Shown here: positions 44,636 through 53,603 of the stretch, piece by piece | Numbering within the stretch: the stretch's first letter is position 1 | Layout of the letters: each line of letters opens with the position of its first letter | NCBI RefSeq assembly: GCF_002381345.1 | Contig: NZ_CP020663.1 | Coordinates: 62,001 to 126,000 of the forward strand | Reading direction: 5' to 3' | Length of the DNA: 64,000 nucleotides | Source: Candidatus Enterovibrio altilux | Lineage (GTDB): Bacteria > Pseudomonadota > Gammaproteobacteria > Enterobacterales > Vibrionaceae | Program-made: the position numbers and the translations under genes | Notes under the pieces: generated by a model | The model's database searches: none | What the model was told of the DNA's origin: nothing | The model's input: the letters and a program-made list of their open reading frames with translations, nothing else

Positions 44636-44797
44636 TGCTAGTCCTTTTTATGTGCTTTGCACTGCGAACATTTTATAGTAATGAAGTAATTTTAAAAGCA
44701 TAGTGTAAAGAATAAGTTAGAAAGATACAAAACTTCTCCTCTTTCATCTGCATCGAATTAAACTCACGAATAACCTATAAAATAGGGCGTTTTCAAG

Positions 44798-45060
44798 GGC
44801 TTTATTCCCTGATTCGAGTTCAGGTAACCAGTCTCAACATGTTTAACTATTAGACGAGCACTTTCATTTAATACATACTTAATCCGGTCAGCTTATTTAA
44901 CACTTTTATCACGGACTAAATTTTGCTAATTTGAGCATTGTAATCCGTAAGGATCAATGTTCCTCTGAGCAGTTTTTAATTCAAAACATTGCCATCTTTG
45001 ATAGGAAGAGTTTACGGTAGCCATAAACCTTCCCTATCAGAGACGATATTTTTTTGACAA
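44798..45060. mobile_element. Fold-back fragment of the IS5/IS903-like element
   Basis: About 210 bp of inverted 3' end (GGCTTTATTCCCTGATTCGAG onward) turn back at GGTAGCC into about 45 bp of the same region in plus orientation (CATAAACCTTCCCTATCAGAGAC). The two arms meet at the element's internal palindrome. No full copy is attached. Confidence 0.7.
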
Positions 45061-45123
45061 GAGCGACACTGATATCAACGGTATTCACAATAATCTCTCC
45101 AATAAAATAGGTATATTATACTC

Positions 45124-45151
45124 AATTTAATTTAATTTAATTTAATTTAAT
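45124..45151. repeat. AATTT pentanucleotide tandem repeat (about 5.6 units)
   Basis: AATTT repeated without error five times plus AAT, in the gap just downstream of the DUF2989 gene. A candidate length-variable tract, though it lies outside any promoter or frame. Confidence 0.9.
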
Positions 45152-45178
45152 AACTATATGATCAGTAAACGCGGTTTA

Positions 45179-46039
45179 CTAATCGTTAATAATAGTTAGC
45201 GAACTTAATAAGCTAACATTGAAATCACCGTTTTTTATGGCATCTGAAATATTGCGTGCGAGGCTAGCAATACGCCTGCGACGAAAATCATTCATTGGAT
45301 AAAGTTGCCTTAATTGTGTTTGGTTTGCCACAGGCAGATCCAATTGAGAACCAATCAATGCCCAGAGGTAAGCATCATCCATATTGCCTAGAGAATGATT
45401 AGCCGTTGCGAGCGATTTGATTACTTCTGGCACAACGTTATCCCGAGTATGACCAGCTCTACCATCATAAAGTGACAATGCTTTCAGCAAAAGACTTAAA
45501 GTATGAAGTTTGTCTTTATCAAAATAGTATGTGGCTAATCCTAGCTGCATTTCTGATGTATCTAAGTATCTTGTTTCTTCCAGTTTGAGAAATTGCTCAA
45601 GAGCTTCATTGTCACCTTGTGTCCAGCGATAATAGATAATTGAAGGTTGGTAAGAGTTTTTAAGATCTCGTTCAATACGATCAATAGAATCAAAAGCGTG
45701 GAAAAGTGCTTCAGTGCGTTTTGTTTTCTTTGATTTAAGAGTGGTTGTTTCAATCTGTGCAACTAACTCCATGCACCGAGCATACTTTTTGGTTAGTACG
45801 AGCTCATCAAACTTATTAAGGTCTGTTGGCTTTTTCATCACGTTATATCGCTGCCAGATTAAGTCTGTCCGCTCATGACGACACTGACCGTCTCTAACAT
45901 TAAGTTTTGCACATAGTTGAGAATTATTTTTGCATAGCTGTGCAGTGCTGCGGTTATTTTCAAAACAGCCGTTAAGTCCAGACGTAACAAACAGTGTAGC
46001 TGCGAATTTGAAACTAAATGTAGTTCGACTTATCTTCAT
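45179..46039 (-). CDS. DUF2989 family lipoprotein, function unknown
   Basis: A 286-residue protein with an N-terminal hydrophobic signal ending in GLNGC, a plausible lipobox. RSTAQLCKNNSQLCAKLNVRDGQC is followed by RTDLIWQRYNVMKKPTD, which I recognise as the start of a vibrio DUF2989 protein. The rest is helical and repeat-like (LGLATYYFDK; SLATANHSLGNMDDAYLWALIGS), suggesting a TPR-type scaffold. The function is not known. In many vibrios it is near tfoX, as here. Confidence 0.7.
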   Translation of the reverse strand: MKISRTTFSFKFAATLFVTSGLNGCFENNRSTAQLCKNNSQLCAKLNVRDGQCRHERTDLIWQRYNVMKKPTDLNKFDELVLTKKYARCMELVAQIETTTLKSKKTKRTEALFHAFDSIDRIERDLKNSYQPSIIYYRWTQGDNEALEQFLKLEETRYLDTSEMQLGLATYYFDKDKLHTLSLLLKALSLYDGRAGHTRDNVVPEVIKSLATANHSLGNMDDAYLWALIGSQLDLPVANQTQLRQLYPMNDFRRRRIASLARNISDAIKNGDFNVSLLSSLTIIND

Positions 46040-46387
46040 AACCAGTACTACTATTATTTTTTATCTCTTACAAATCACTTATAATATAGATATATTTCTT
46101 TAGTCTAAGTGCAACTTCTAGTTTTACGTAAGTATAGACTGAAAAAAAGTTTCGCTGAGTTTAAGGCCACTATCTTAAGAACGAGTGACTTTTTTATTAT
46201 TAATTTTTGTTGGGTATTTCATTATTGTTCTTAACATAGCCCAAGGGTAGATTTCCTTACTATTTTATTATCCAGCGTCAACCGTTTTCCATTGCCACAT
46301 AATATGTTTAATACCTTTAGTATCATTCTTGGATTTTATCCATCAGGCCAGATAAATTGAACCTATCGTAATATACTTTTTTTATTA
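46040..46387. other. Gene-free stretch upstream of the DUF2989 gene
   Basis: AT-rich, without open frames or recognisable relics. It presumably holds the promoter of the DUF2989 gene. Confidence 0.5.
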
Positions 46388-46736
46388 GGCTTTGTTTCTT
46401 AATTTGAGTTCAGATGGCATATTTAAACATGGTTAACTATTAGACAGTCACTTTCGTTGCAGGCAAAGTAAGTCCGGTCAGCTTAGTTCATGCTTCGAAC
46501 ATGACATAGGCTTAGCTAAGAATTATGTTCCCTTAAGCTCAATGCCAAGATTAGCAAACCCTACTCAATCATAAAAGTGTTAGATAATCTGACAGAGCTA
46601 GATATATCTCAAATGAAAGCGAGCATTTAATCATGAAGAATATTGGGATCTGCTATCTGATATTCAGAGTGTCAGTGAGTCTAGCTGTTTAGATCATATA
46701 TTGATGACTTAGTTCTCTTATTTAGGAAACAAAGCT
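46388..46736. mobile_element. IS5/IS903-like ends with the middle deleted
   Basis: Only about 350 bp remain: the right end GGCTTTGTTTCTTAATTTGAG, mixed-orientation fragments of the 3' part (GCGTTAGATAATCTGACAGAGC-like text in plus orientation), and the left end TTTAGGAAACAAAGC. A late decay stage. Confidence 0.75.
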
Positions 46737-46860
46737 CATTGACAGAGGTAATTTAACTCTTCATACACGCTTGAAACAACCTAATAGAGAAATGAACCGA
46801 TACTTAAAATCAAAGGTAATACACGATAAAGTCATTGGTACATTCATTGCAGTATGAACA

Positions 46861-47511
46861 TTACCTTTGCATCAAAATTAATTCAGTGAATACATAATCG
46901 ACTGTATTGGTAGAATTGGTATGGATTAATAAACTAAGCAATTCGTCGCGACGTTGTGGTGTAATCACTGACCAATATATCCTTTCAATAGCCCCTTCAA
47001 GTGCCCACAGCAGTGCAAAATTTAGTGCGTTGCTGTGAAATTTTTGCAATGCTTGATAAGCGCATACAGAACCTTTTGCTTGTAATTGCTCAACACTAGT
47101 AATACCTGCTTTTTTTAGCATACATTCAGTTGCCAGACGAAGGTTTGGCAGATCTTTAATACGAGTAAGGATAGCTGTTTTTTTCTTTTTTTTATCATAA
47201 CGAGCGATGACCAGTGCTTCCGTTGTAAAATTCATCAAAATATCGGTTTGTTCCCACCAGTTATCAGGAACACTGTAGTATTTGGTTACAACTGGAAATC
47301 TACGTTTTTTGTAGATGTAAGGCTGCATATTAAAGCGTTTAAATTTAATTTCATTTTTCTTTCATGCTCAAATATGAAGACAATCATTTATGACCAGGGC
47401 AAACGTAGCTTGATCACAAAAAGCGCCAAAGCCACCGAACATAGAGCGTGACTTAATTATACCCAGACGTTCAAAAAATTTTAGAGTGTTCTTAAGCTTA
47501 GGTTTGTCCAT
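46861..47511 (-). pseudogene. tfoX: tfoX (Sxy), competence regulator, broken by two TGA codons
   Basis: TfoX activates natural competence genes with CRP. The reading frame runs from ATG at 47511 (MDKPKLKNTLKFFERLG, then SRSMFGGFGAFCDQ and FALVINDCLHI). It hits TGA at codons 48 and 50, then continues in the same frame through YKKRRFPVVTKYY, KDLPNLRLATECMLKKAGI and LLWALEGAIERIYWSV. No frameshift is needed. The first TGA could be CGA in an ancestor (LHIRA). TGA ends normal genes nearby (glmM, nusA), so it is a true stop here. The C-terminal 155 codons stay open. Confidence 0.85.
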
Positions 47512-48065
47512 TTGACTTATTCTCAATCAATACGTTTTTTGAATGATGGCCAAGGGGTAACATAGCCAAGTGAACTCATAGAATTGTCAACAATCAGGAT
47601 TGATCCAGTATATGAAGGCTAATGTCACCAGTAACTCCGCTATCAATAATACACGTTGTGTGATGTAAGGCCGGCAGCTTTTTACCCTAGATTTTCATTA
47701 TGGTTTGCCTTTTTCTTGACAGTATTTAGCTTAACCGAAACGTTTTAATTTGTCGTTATTACTAATCTAAAAAATGTGAAATTCCTTCAAATATGGTATT
47801 TTAATGACTTTTAAAATATGCTCTTGTCTTTGTAATTACAGTATTTTTGCATAGTAAACGCAATTTTTCAGTGGAATGAAGGAGCTTATATTCAATGATT
47901 TAATCGTGATATAAAAGTGATGCTACGTTTCATGAATGTACAATGATTTAGTAATGTATTGCCGTTGACTTTGAACACCTGAGAGGTTTTTATTAAGTTC
48001 TTGTAAGCGAATGTAAAGGATCAAATTATCCCTACTATTCGAGGGAAGTGGTGTCCACCACTATT
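47512..48065. other. Gene-free stretch between tfoX relic and tusE
   Basis: About 550 bp without open frames. Short in-frame patches on the minus strand (for example CIIDSGVTGDISLHILDQS) hint at a dead gene, but I cannot name it. Confidence 0.4.
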
Positions 48066-48395
48066 TTAAAGACATTTGGTGGGTTTTGGTAAACCAGCCA
48101 ATTTGGTGGCTTGTTTAGCTGGCCCTTTAGGAAAGAGTGTAAACAGATAACGGCTACTGCTTTTTTCTGGACCGTATTGTTTTTCTATCGCTTTTACTAG
48201 TATACGTACTGCGGGTGATATGTGAAATTTTTTATAAAATTCTTGCACAAAATATATGACTTCCCAGTGGGCGTCAGTCAACCTAATATTCTCTTGCTCG
48301 GCAAGAAAAACAACAACTTCTTCACACCAGTCTGAAAAATTACTCAAATAGCCTTGAGCATCGATATTAATATACTTACCGTCTACTTCCAACAT
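48066..48395 (-). CDS. tusE: Sulfurtransferase TusE
   Basis: TusE takes persulfide sulfur from TusBCD and passes it to MnmA for 2-thiouridine in tRNA. The DsrC-type fold of 109 residues has the conserved YLSNFSDW start and the penultimate cysteine in GLPKPTKCL. AHWEVIYFVQEFYKKF is also typical. yccA lies just upstream, the yccA-tusE order seen in E. coli. Confidence 0.94.
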   Translation of the reverse strand: MLEVDGKYINIDAQGYLSNFSDWCEEVVVFLAEQENIRLTDAHWEVIYFVQEFYKKFHISPAVRILVKAIEKQYGPEKSSSRYLFTLFPKGPAKQATKLAGLPKPTKCL

Positions 48396-48474
48396 AGTTT
48401 ATCTCATTCTTCGATCTGACAAAACATATCTACTTATGGAGTCAATCATAAAAATTATGTATAAAATAATTCAG

Positions 48475-48515
48475 TAAAAAAACAAACATAAAAGCGCACG
48501 TAAGCGCTTTTATGT
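48475..48515 (-). terminator. Rho-independent terminator of yccA
   Basis: ACATAAAAGCGC and GCGCTTTTATGT form a perfect 12-bp stem with a 6-nt loop; on the minus strand a T-rich tract follows. It begins about 11 bp after the yccA stop. Confidence 0.87.
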
Positions 48516-48525
48516 TATTTTTAAC

Positions 48526-49191
48526 TTATTCGTCACCACTGAAAAGACCTAATAGCTGCAATAAATGCAGAAATAGACTGTAGATAGACACATATAGACT
48601 AACTGTAGCAGAAATATAGTTCGTTTCACCACCTCGAATGATTGACTGCGTCGTCAATAAGATAACGCCTGTTGCGAATAAAACAAATGAACCACTGATA
48701 GCAACAGAAAGCATTGCCATTTGCAGGAAAATATTTGCAATCATACCAACAACTATAACAATGAAGCCAGCTAGTAACATACCATTCAAAAACGATAGAT
48801 CACGCTTAGTTGTTAGTGCATAAGCAGAACATGCCATAAAAGTAAGCGCGGTACCACCTAGCGCTGGTGCAATTGACCAACCAAGACCTGCACCTACATA
48901 CATGTTGAGAATAGGCCCTAAGGTATAACCCAAGAAACCTGTAAGCACGAATGTAAACACGATACCCAGTGAGTTATTTTTGTTTTTTTCAGTCAAAAAA
49001 AGTAGACCATACAAGCCCACTAACATGATGATAATATTTGGAGATGGCATGCTCATTGCCATCGAAACACCTGCTACAATTGCAGACCATACAAGGGTAA
49101 GTGACAATAAAAAATAAGTATTCCGTAATACTTTGTTGGTAGCAAAGTGACTCTCTTGTGAGTACTCATTAACAACAAACCGATCGTTCAT
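48526..49191 (-). CDS. yccA: Bax-inhibitor-1/YccA family membrane protein
   Basis: A 221-residue protein with seven predicted membrane segments, starting about residue 24 (VLRNTYFLLSLTLVWSAIVAG). The family signature GAGLGWSIAPALGGTALTF and LTTQSIIRGGETNYI are present. E. coli YccA is a substrate and modulator of FtsH, which is encoded at 4.6 kb here. It is upstream of tusE, separated by a terminator. Confidence 0.92.
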   Translation of the reverse strand: MNDRFVVNEYSQESHFATNKVLRNTYFLLSLTLVWSAIVAGVSMAMSMPSPNIIIMLVGLYGLLFLTEKNKNNSLGIVFTFVLTGFLGYTLGPILNMYVGAGLGWSIAPALGGTALTFMACSAYALTTKRDLSFLNGMLLAGFIVIVVGMIANIFLQMAMLSVAISGSFVLFATGVILLTTQSIIRGGETNYISATVSLYVSIYSLFLHLLQLLGLFSGDE

Positions 49192-49446
49192 AGCTTTCTC
49201 CCAGTGGGGTACATATATTATATCTTATATGATAGTTATTGCGTGTTTCACTCTATTTTTCAAGTTATATTTGTCGCATTACTGATACTAAATTAGTTTA
49301 CCCTTTGAGAATACTCATATATTTCTCTAGTTAGGCCTATTTGATCTTGTAAATAAATGTAAATGATCGATTATCTTAAAAGGATCATAGTCATAGTTTA
49401 CAATATTAATGATGCAAAATTTGGCTCAAGGACAGTTGAGTGTGAT
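49192..49446. other. Short gene-free stretch upstream of yccA
   Basis: AT-rich, no open frame; it probably includes the yccA promoter and the frameshifted end of the aapP relic. Confidence 0.4.
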
Positions 49447-50158
49447 TTAATTGCAGATTATTAAAAAATTCATTAAATTTATTTTTTCAAAAACCTCACC
49501 AGCATCCCTGAGCATTACTTGATCTGCTACCTTTTTAATAAATTCCACTTTGTGAGTTACACAAAGCATTACCATACCTTCTTCAGCCAGTTCAATCATT
49601 ACATCTAATACTTCGCGCACTATTTCTGGATCTAAAGATGAGGTTGGTTCATCATATAACACTGCGTTTGGGCTCATGCAGAATGAACGTCCAATTGCTA
49701 CGCCATGTTGTTAATGACCTAAAAGCTGACCAGTGTACTTATTTGTTTACTCTTGAATTTTTACTCGTACCAGATAATTCATCGCAATAGTTTCAACTGC
49801 TTCTTTCGGTACTTTCTTGACTTAAACTGGAGCGAAGATACAACTTTTAAATACTATGAAATGAGGTAATAAGTTGAAATATTGGAAGCAGATACCGACC
49901 TCTTTTCTCACTAGCTAGATATTTTTTAAATCATCTGTGCGCTCTGTGCCTGCGATAATGATGGAATCTTCATGATGTTCTTCTAAACGGTTAATACATT
50001 GAATCATAGTTAATTTTTCTGAACAAGATGAGCCATAGATAATAATTTTTTGTTTCAAATACTGAAAAATTAACGTTTTTTAATCCGTGAAACTGGCCGT
50101 ACCATTTATTTACATTGCTCAATTAGATCACAAATAAATCCACTCGTTGCACCATAAT
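49447..50158 (-). pseudogene. aapP-like amino-acid ABC transporter ATPase, decayed
   Basis: The C-terminal third stays open (DEPTSSLDPEIVREVLDVMIELAEEGM, CVTHKVEF). Upstream, in broken frames, come NVNKWYGQFHGLKNVNF, INRLEEHHEDSI, VRKEVGI and a damaged GxLSGGQ region (TGQLLGH). A Walker A is no longer readable. The order and sequence fit AapP/YhdZ, the ATPase of a general L-amino-acid importer. An IS compound element abuts its N-terminus. Confidence 0.8.
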
Positions 50159-51436
50159 GGCCTTGTTTCCCAATTTAAATGTAAATAGTAAATCCCAGCA
50201 TGGTTGACGATTAAACAATCGCTTTTATTTTAGCCATACCTCACCCAATCAGCTTATTTAACACTTTTATAATGCTGTAGGTTTCCCTAATCTGAGCATT
50301 ATGAACTCTTAAGCTCAATATTTCTCTGAATAGTTTTTAACTTGAAGCATTGCAATCTCTGATAGAAAACATTCATGGTCATCATACTTCGTTTCCCAAT
50401 GCTGATTGGATGCTTATAACTTTTCGTATAACTTTGGCAACTGACCGCTAAATTGCATGAATGATTTCGTTCCCCCAAAGTTATTCTTTTTCTTGATTGG
50501 ATGATTGGAACTACTCGCTTAATACGAACGGTTTCGTCGCCTTATTTAACGTCGTAAGCACCATTAACTAATATTGCATTAATTTTTCGCTGGGTCTGTT
50601 TGAGCCAGTTAAGTAGCACTTCACCGTTAGTAATATTTAATGCACTTAACTCAGTAGCAATTATTTTATGTGTATTAATAGCTATCGCTAAACGTAACTT
50701 ATGTTAAGCTCACCGTTTCTCATCAATGCTCTACTTTTTACTTTCCATTCGCCTTTGCCGTAGACTTTAAGCTTCGTATAATCCATGGCTAAGAGTTGGA
50801 TGGTTTTTTATTCTTCACCTTGAACGTAAGGTTAACTATTTTAGCTCGCTTGCTAATGCATCAATAGTGAAGGCATAACAACGGCTAGTGAGCAAATTTG
50901 AAAACAAAATCCATGAATCCTTGTAAATCTTTGTAATGCAATTAAAAATACGCATTTAACCATGAGGAGTATTATAATGGCTAAGTCGCTAAACACACGA
51001 AGTCTCCCATGATTACGCGGCTTAGTTTCATTCCATATCTCGATGTCTTATTCATCAATCCAGAATATTAGTGAGCCACGATTGATTAAAGCTTTATTAT
51101 ACTGCTTCCTATTAGTTGTTTTGTAGTAAAACTTGTTTATAGACTTAAATATTTAAGTTATTTTAGAATGTTCATTAAAAATTTAGTTCCATAATTTAAA
51201 AAATGAACTTAATTAGTTATAAACGCTCCATAGCAGAAACAACAATAGTGCGAATCAAAAAACTACCGAAAAAGACATTAGATCTAAGGGATGATACAGT
51301 TCAAATGAGTGAAACTTACGCCATGATACAAGCGTTAAATAAGCTTATATAACTGAATATGCCTAATATAACAGTGATTATTCAATAATGAATCATGTCG
51401 GGATCTGCTACATGAACTTAAATTAGGCACAGAACT
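50159..51436 (-). mobile_element. Compound IS5/IS903-like element with 9-bp target duplication
   Basis: A full minus-strand copy (from GGCCTTGTTTCCCAATTT) ends near 51200 and is joined through TTAGTTATAAACGCTCC to about 232 bp of plus-strand 3' end. The 1278-bp unit is flanked by CACCATAAT (50150-50158) and CATCATAAT (51437-51445), an 8/9 match, as expected for the 9-bp duplications of the IS903 group. It lies between the aapM and aapP relics. The transposase is broken. Confidence 0.82.
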
Positions 51437-51477
51437 CATCATAATGCAATACTTGTTTTCTACCTCTTGTAGTCAGT

Positions 51478-52533
51478 CTAAAGTTTATTTTTAAGATAAA
51501 TGCTATAATGAGACATACCGAAAGAGAATACCCTGAATGTAAAAGTTACGAATACGTAACTCTCCGTTGCAAAACCGAACAACTCAGAATCGGTATTGAC
51601 AGATTGACCAATACCAATGATCAGGATAAAACTCATGTCTTTGAGCCGCCCAATAAGAGTGATTATGATAGCAGGAATGGTAATCTTCCATGTCTAAGGC
51701 AAAATGATAAATCTCATTTTTTTAAGTAAGTGAAGCCTAGCGCATCAGCGACTTCATATTTTTTTAAAAATAGCCTACAATTCATCACGCACCACTTCCA
51801 TCATATATGCCTCCAAAAATCATACCATGCTAATCAGCACGCGCTAACTTATTGGTTTCAAATTCGTCAGGCATAAACGGTGGCAACATAACAGATGCCA
51901 TGAAACGTACCATTATTAAGGGGGGCGCCACGCCAAACTTCAATGTAAACAATAGATAAACTGCGTATCATACGCATATCTAAGCGACGATCAAGTGCAA
52001 GCACAATGCTAATTGGCAACGCAACTATAATACTGATGATGACAATGATCATAGTGATGAATAAACCCACCCAAGGTGTATTTCAATCTTTGACAACCCA
52101 ACAACATCACCAAACAGTAAGAGAATCATCAGTAATCGAATACAATAACAAATGAAAGCAGTATCAAAGGACGTTTCGGTGTTTTCTCGTAAACCAGTAG
52201 AAGAATAAAGATGACTAAGATTGGATAGAATAATTTTAGACGCCAGAGTTATTCGAATGAGTAAAAATCGAGCATCAATCATTCGAAGCGCACGTTGATG
52301 AAAACCCAACACACTCCTGCATATGAGCATGCATCATGAGTAGAGCCAACCCAGTCGAAATTAATAAACGCCCACTTAATAACAGTCCACAGTTCTTCAA
52401 ACACAATAAACGGCAAGATAAAAACTATTCTAAAGTTTTTTTGGGTTGAGAACAGGTATTTTTTCATCCATCCAATTGCACCCACAGTATTTGGTGATAG
52501 CAGACTTGGCTGAAACTCATGTTGTGATGTCAT
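51478..52533 (-). pseudogene. aapM-like amino-acid ABC permease, decayed
   Basis: The first 84 codons are open (QPSLLSPNTVGAIGWMKKYL, AFINFDWVGS, CWVFINVRF). They are followed by frameshifted blocks: ALDRRLDMRMIRSLSIVYIEVWRGAPL, FMPDEFETNKLARAD, VADALG-like, IIGI and FATESYVFVTF, ending MSHYSIYLKNKL and a stop. Homologous in order to AapM/YhdY permeases. The 73-codon frame on the opposite strand at 51508-51729 is its shadow. Confidence 0.8.
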
Positions 52534-52537
52534 GAAT

Positions 52538-53521
52538 TTATTTTTCTATTAGCGCGACTTTGGCATTATAGATGTTCATTAGCGGTAATGTTAGGTTACG
52601 TGCTAGACTAAGCGCCATGAAGACTTGAATTTAGCCGTAGTTCACTGCATCTATCCCGAAGTGTACAATTTCGGTAATGAAAGATGCAATATAAATAACC
52701 AAAGCTAACATCAGCGCTGTAAGCTCTATGCTGATGGAGAAACTACCACAGAAATTAAATCCTTTCAATTCAGGATACTCCAACGATACTAGCATTCCAG
52801 AGGTAATAAATGCTAACAGCGAGAGACCAATAATGATTGACAAAGAAAATAGCATAATAAATATTTATTTCCCTGCAATTTTTTATTTATCTTTTTCACA
52901 ATGTATCAGTATAAAACTCAAGATAAGAGCAACAATCAACGAAAGAAAGATCCAGGTGGAACCCTTCTTCAAAAACAGGACATATAAAAAATAAATCATG
53001 CATGTTTAAAAAAATAATTCACTAATGTTAAAACTTTGTTTGAGTAATGGCAATGCTTGAAGAACTACGAAGTACCAAAAAAATATTTAAAAAAATATTT
53101 CGAAAGTTTCAATGCAGACAGCAGCAATATGGTCTAAAAACCAGTTTTTGAAAGACTCGCAATCCCAATGAGTAAACTAATTGTGGTTACCAACACTATA
53201 CTCAATACAGACACCCATGCCGTGTTAAAAAGATCCACAAATAAATGTTCTGCCATAAAAATATTTTTCATCATATTCAATGAGCGTTAAACCAATTCTA
53301 AATTCGGCTTCTTGGCTAAAAAAGCTAAAAGCGGTAGCAATCTAACGTATGTCCACATTTGTTAGGACATTCTTTACAATTGTATGGACAACAAACATTA
53401 AGACCAGAATCGCAATAACTTGAAATATGGTGGCACGGCAGGTTGGATTGTAGATCAAACTTTGCTTTTTATAAAAATTTGGTATCTTTTCTGAATGCAA
53501 TACATTTCCTTTAAATGCCAT
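52538..53521 (-). pseudogene. aapQ-like amino-acid ABC permease, decayed
   Basis: It starts MAFKGNVLHSEKIPNFYKKQ and continues through stops and shifts (QSLIYNPTCRATIFQVIAIL, LFNTAWVSVLSIVLVTTISLLIGIASLSK, a 74-codon open block with GFNFCGSFSISIELTALML). It ends NLTLPLMNIYNAKVALIEK, as in AapQ/YhdX. It stops 4 bp before the aapM start, so the operon layout is preserved although both permeases are dead. Confidence 0.8.
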
Positions 53522-53528
53522 ATAACTG

Positions 53529-53562
53529 CCCCTCTATCCATAGACGTTTAGACATAGGGGCA
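53529..53562 (-). promoter_or_regulatory. Hairpin between aapJ and aapQ
   Basis: GCCCC and GGGGC plus adjoining A-T pairs form a stem in the 82-bp gap. Such hairpins after binding-protein genes often stabilise the upstream transcript; no U-tract is present. Confidence 0.35.
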
Positions 53563-53603
53563 CAATAAGATGCCTCGGTGCGTGTCAGAGGTAGCAATAT
53601 TAC

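Noticed and set aside
47362-47370. UGA recoding (selenocysteine or tryptophan) in tfoX
   Set aside because: TGA ends glmM and nusA normally here, no SECIS-like hairpin stands out, and TfoX has no selenocysteine.
51508-51729. 73-codon open frame on the plus strand
   Set aside because: It lies exactly opposite the aapM pseudogene's C-terminal part (FATESYVFV, IIGI), so it is a shadow.
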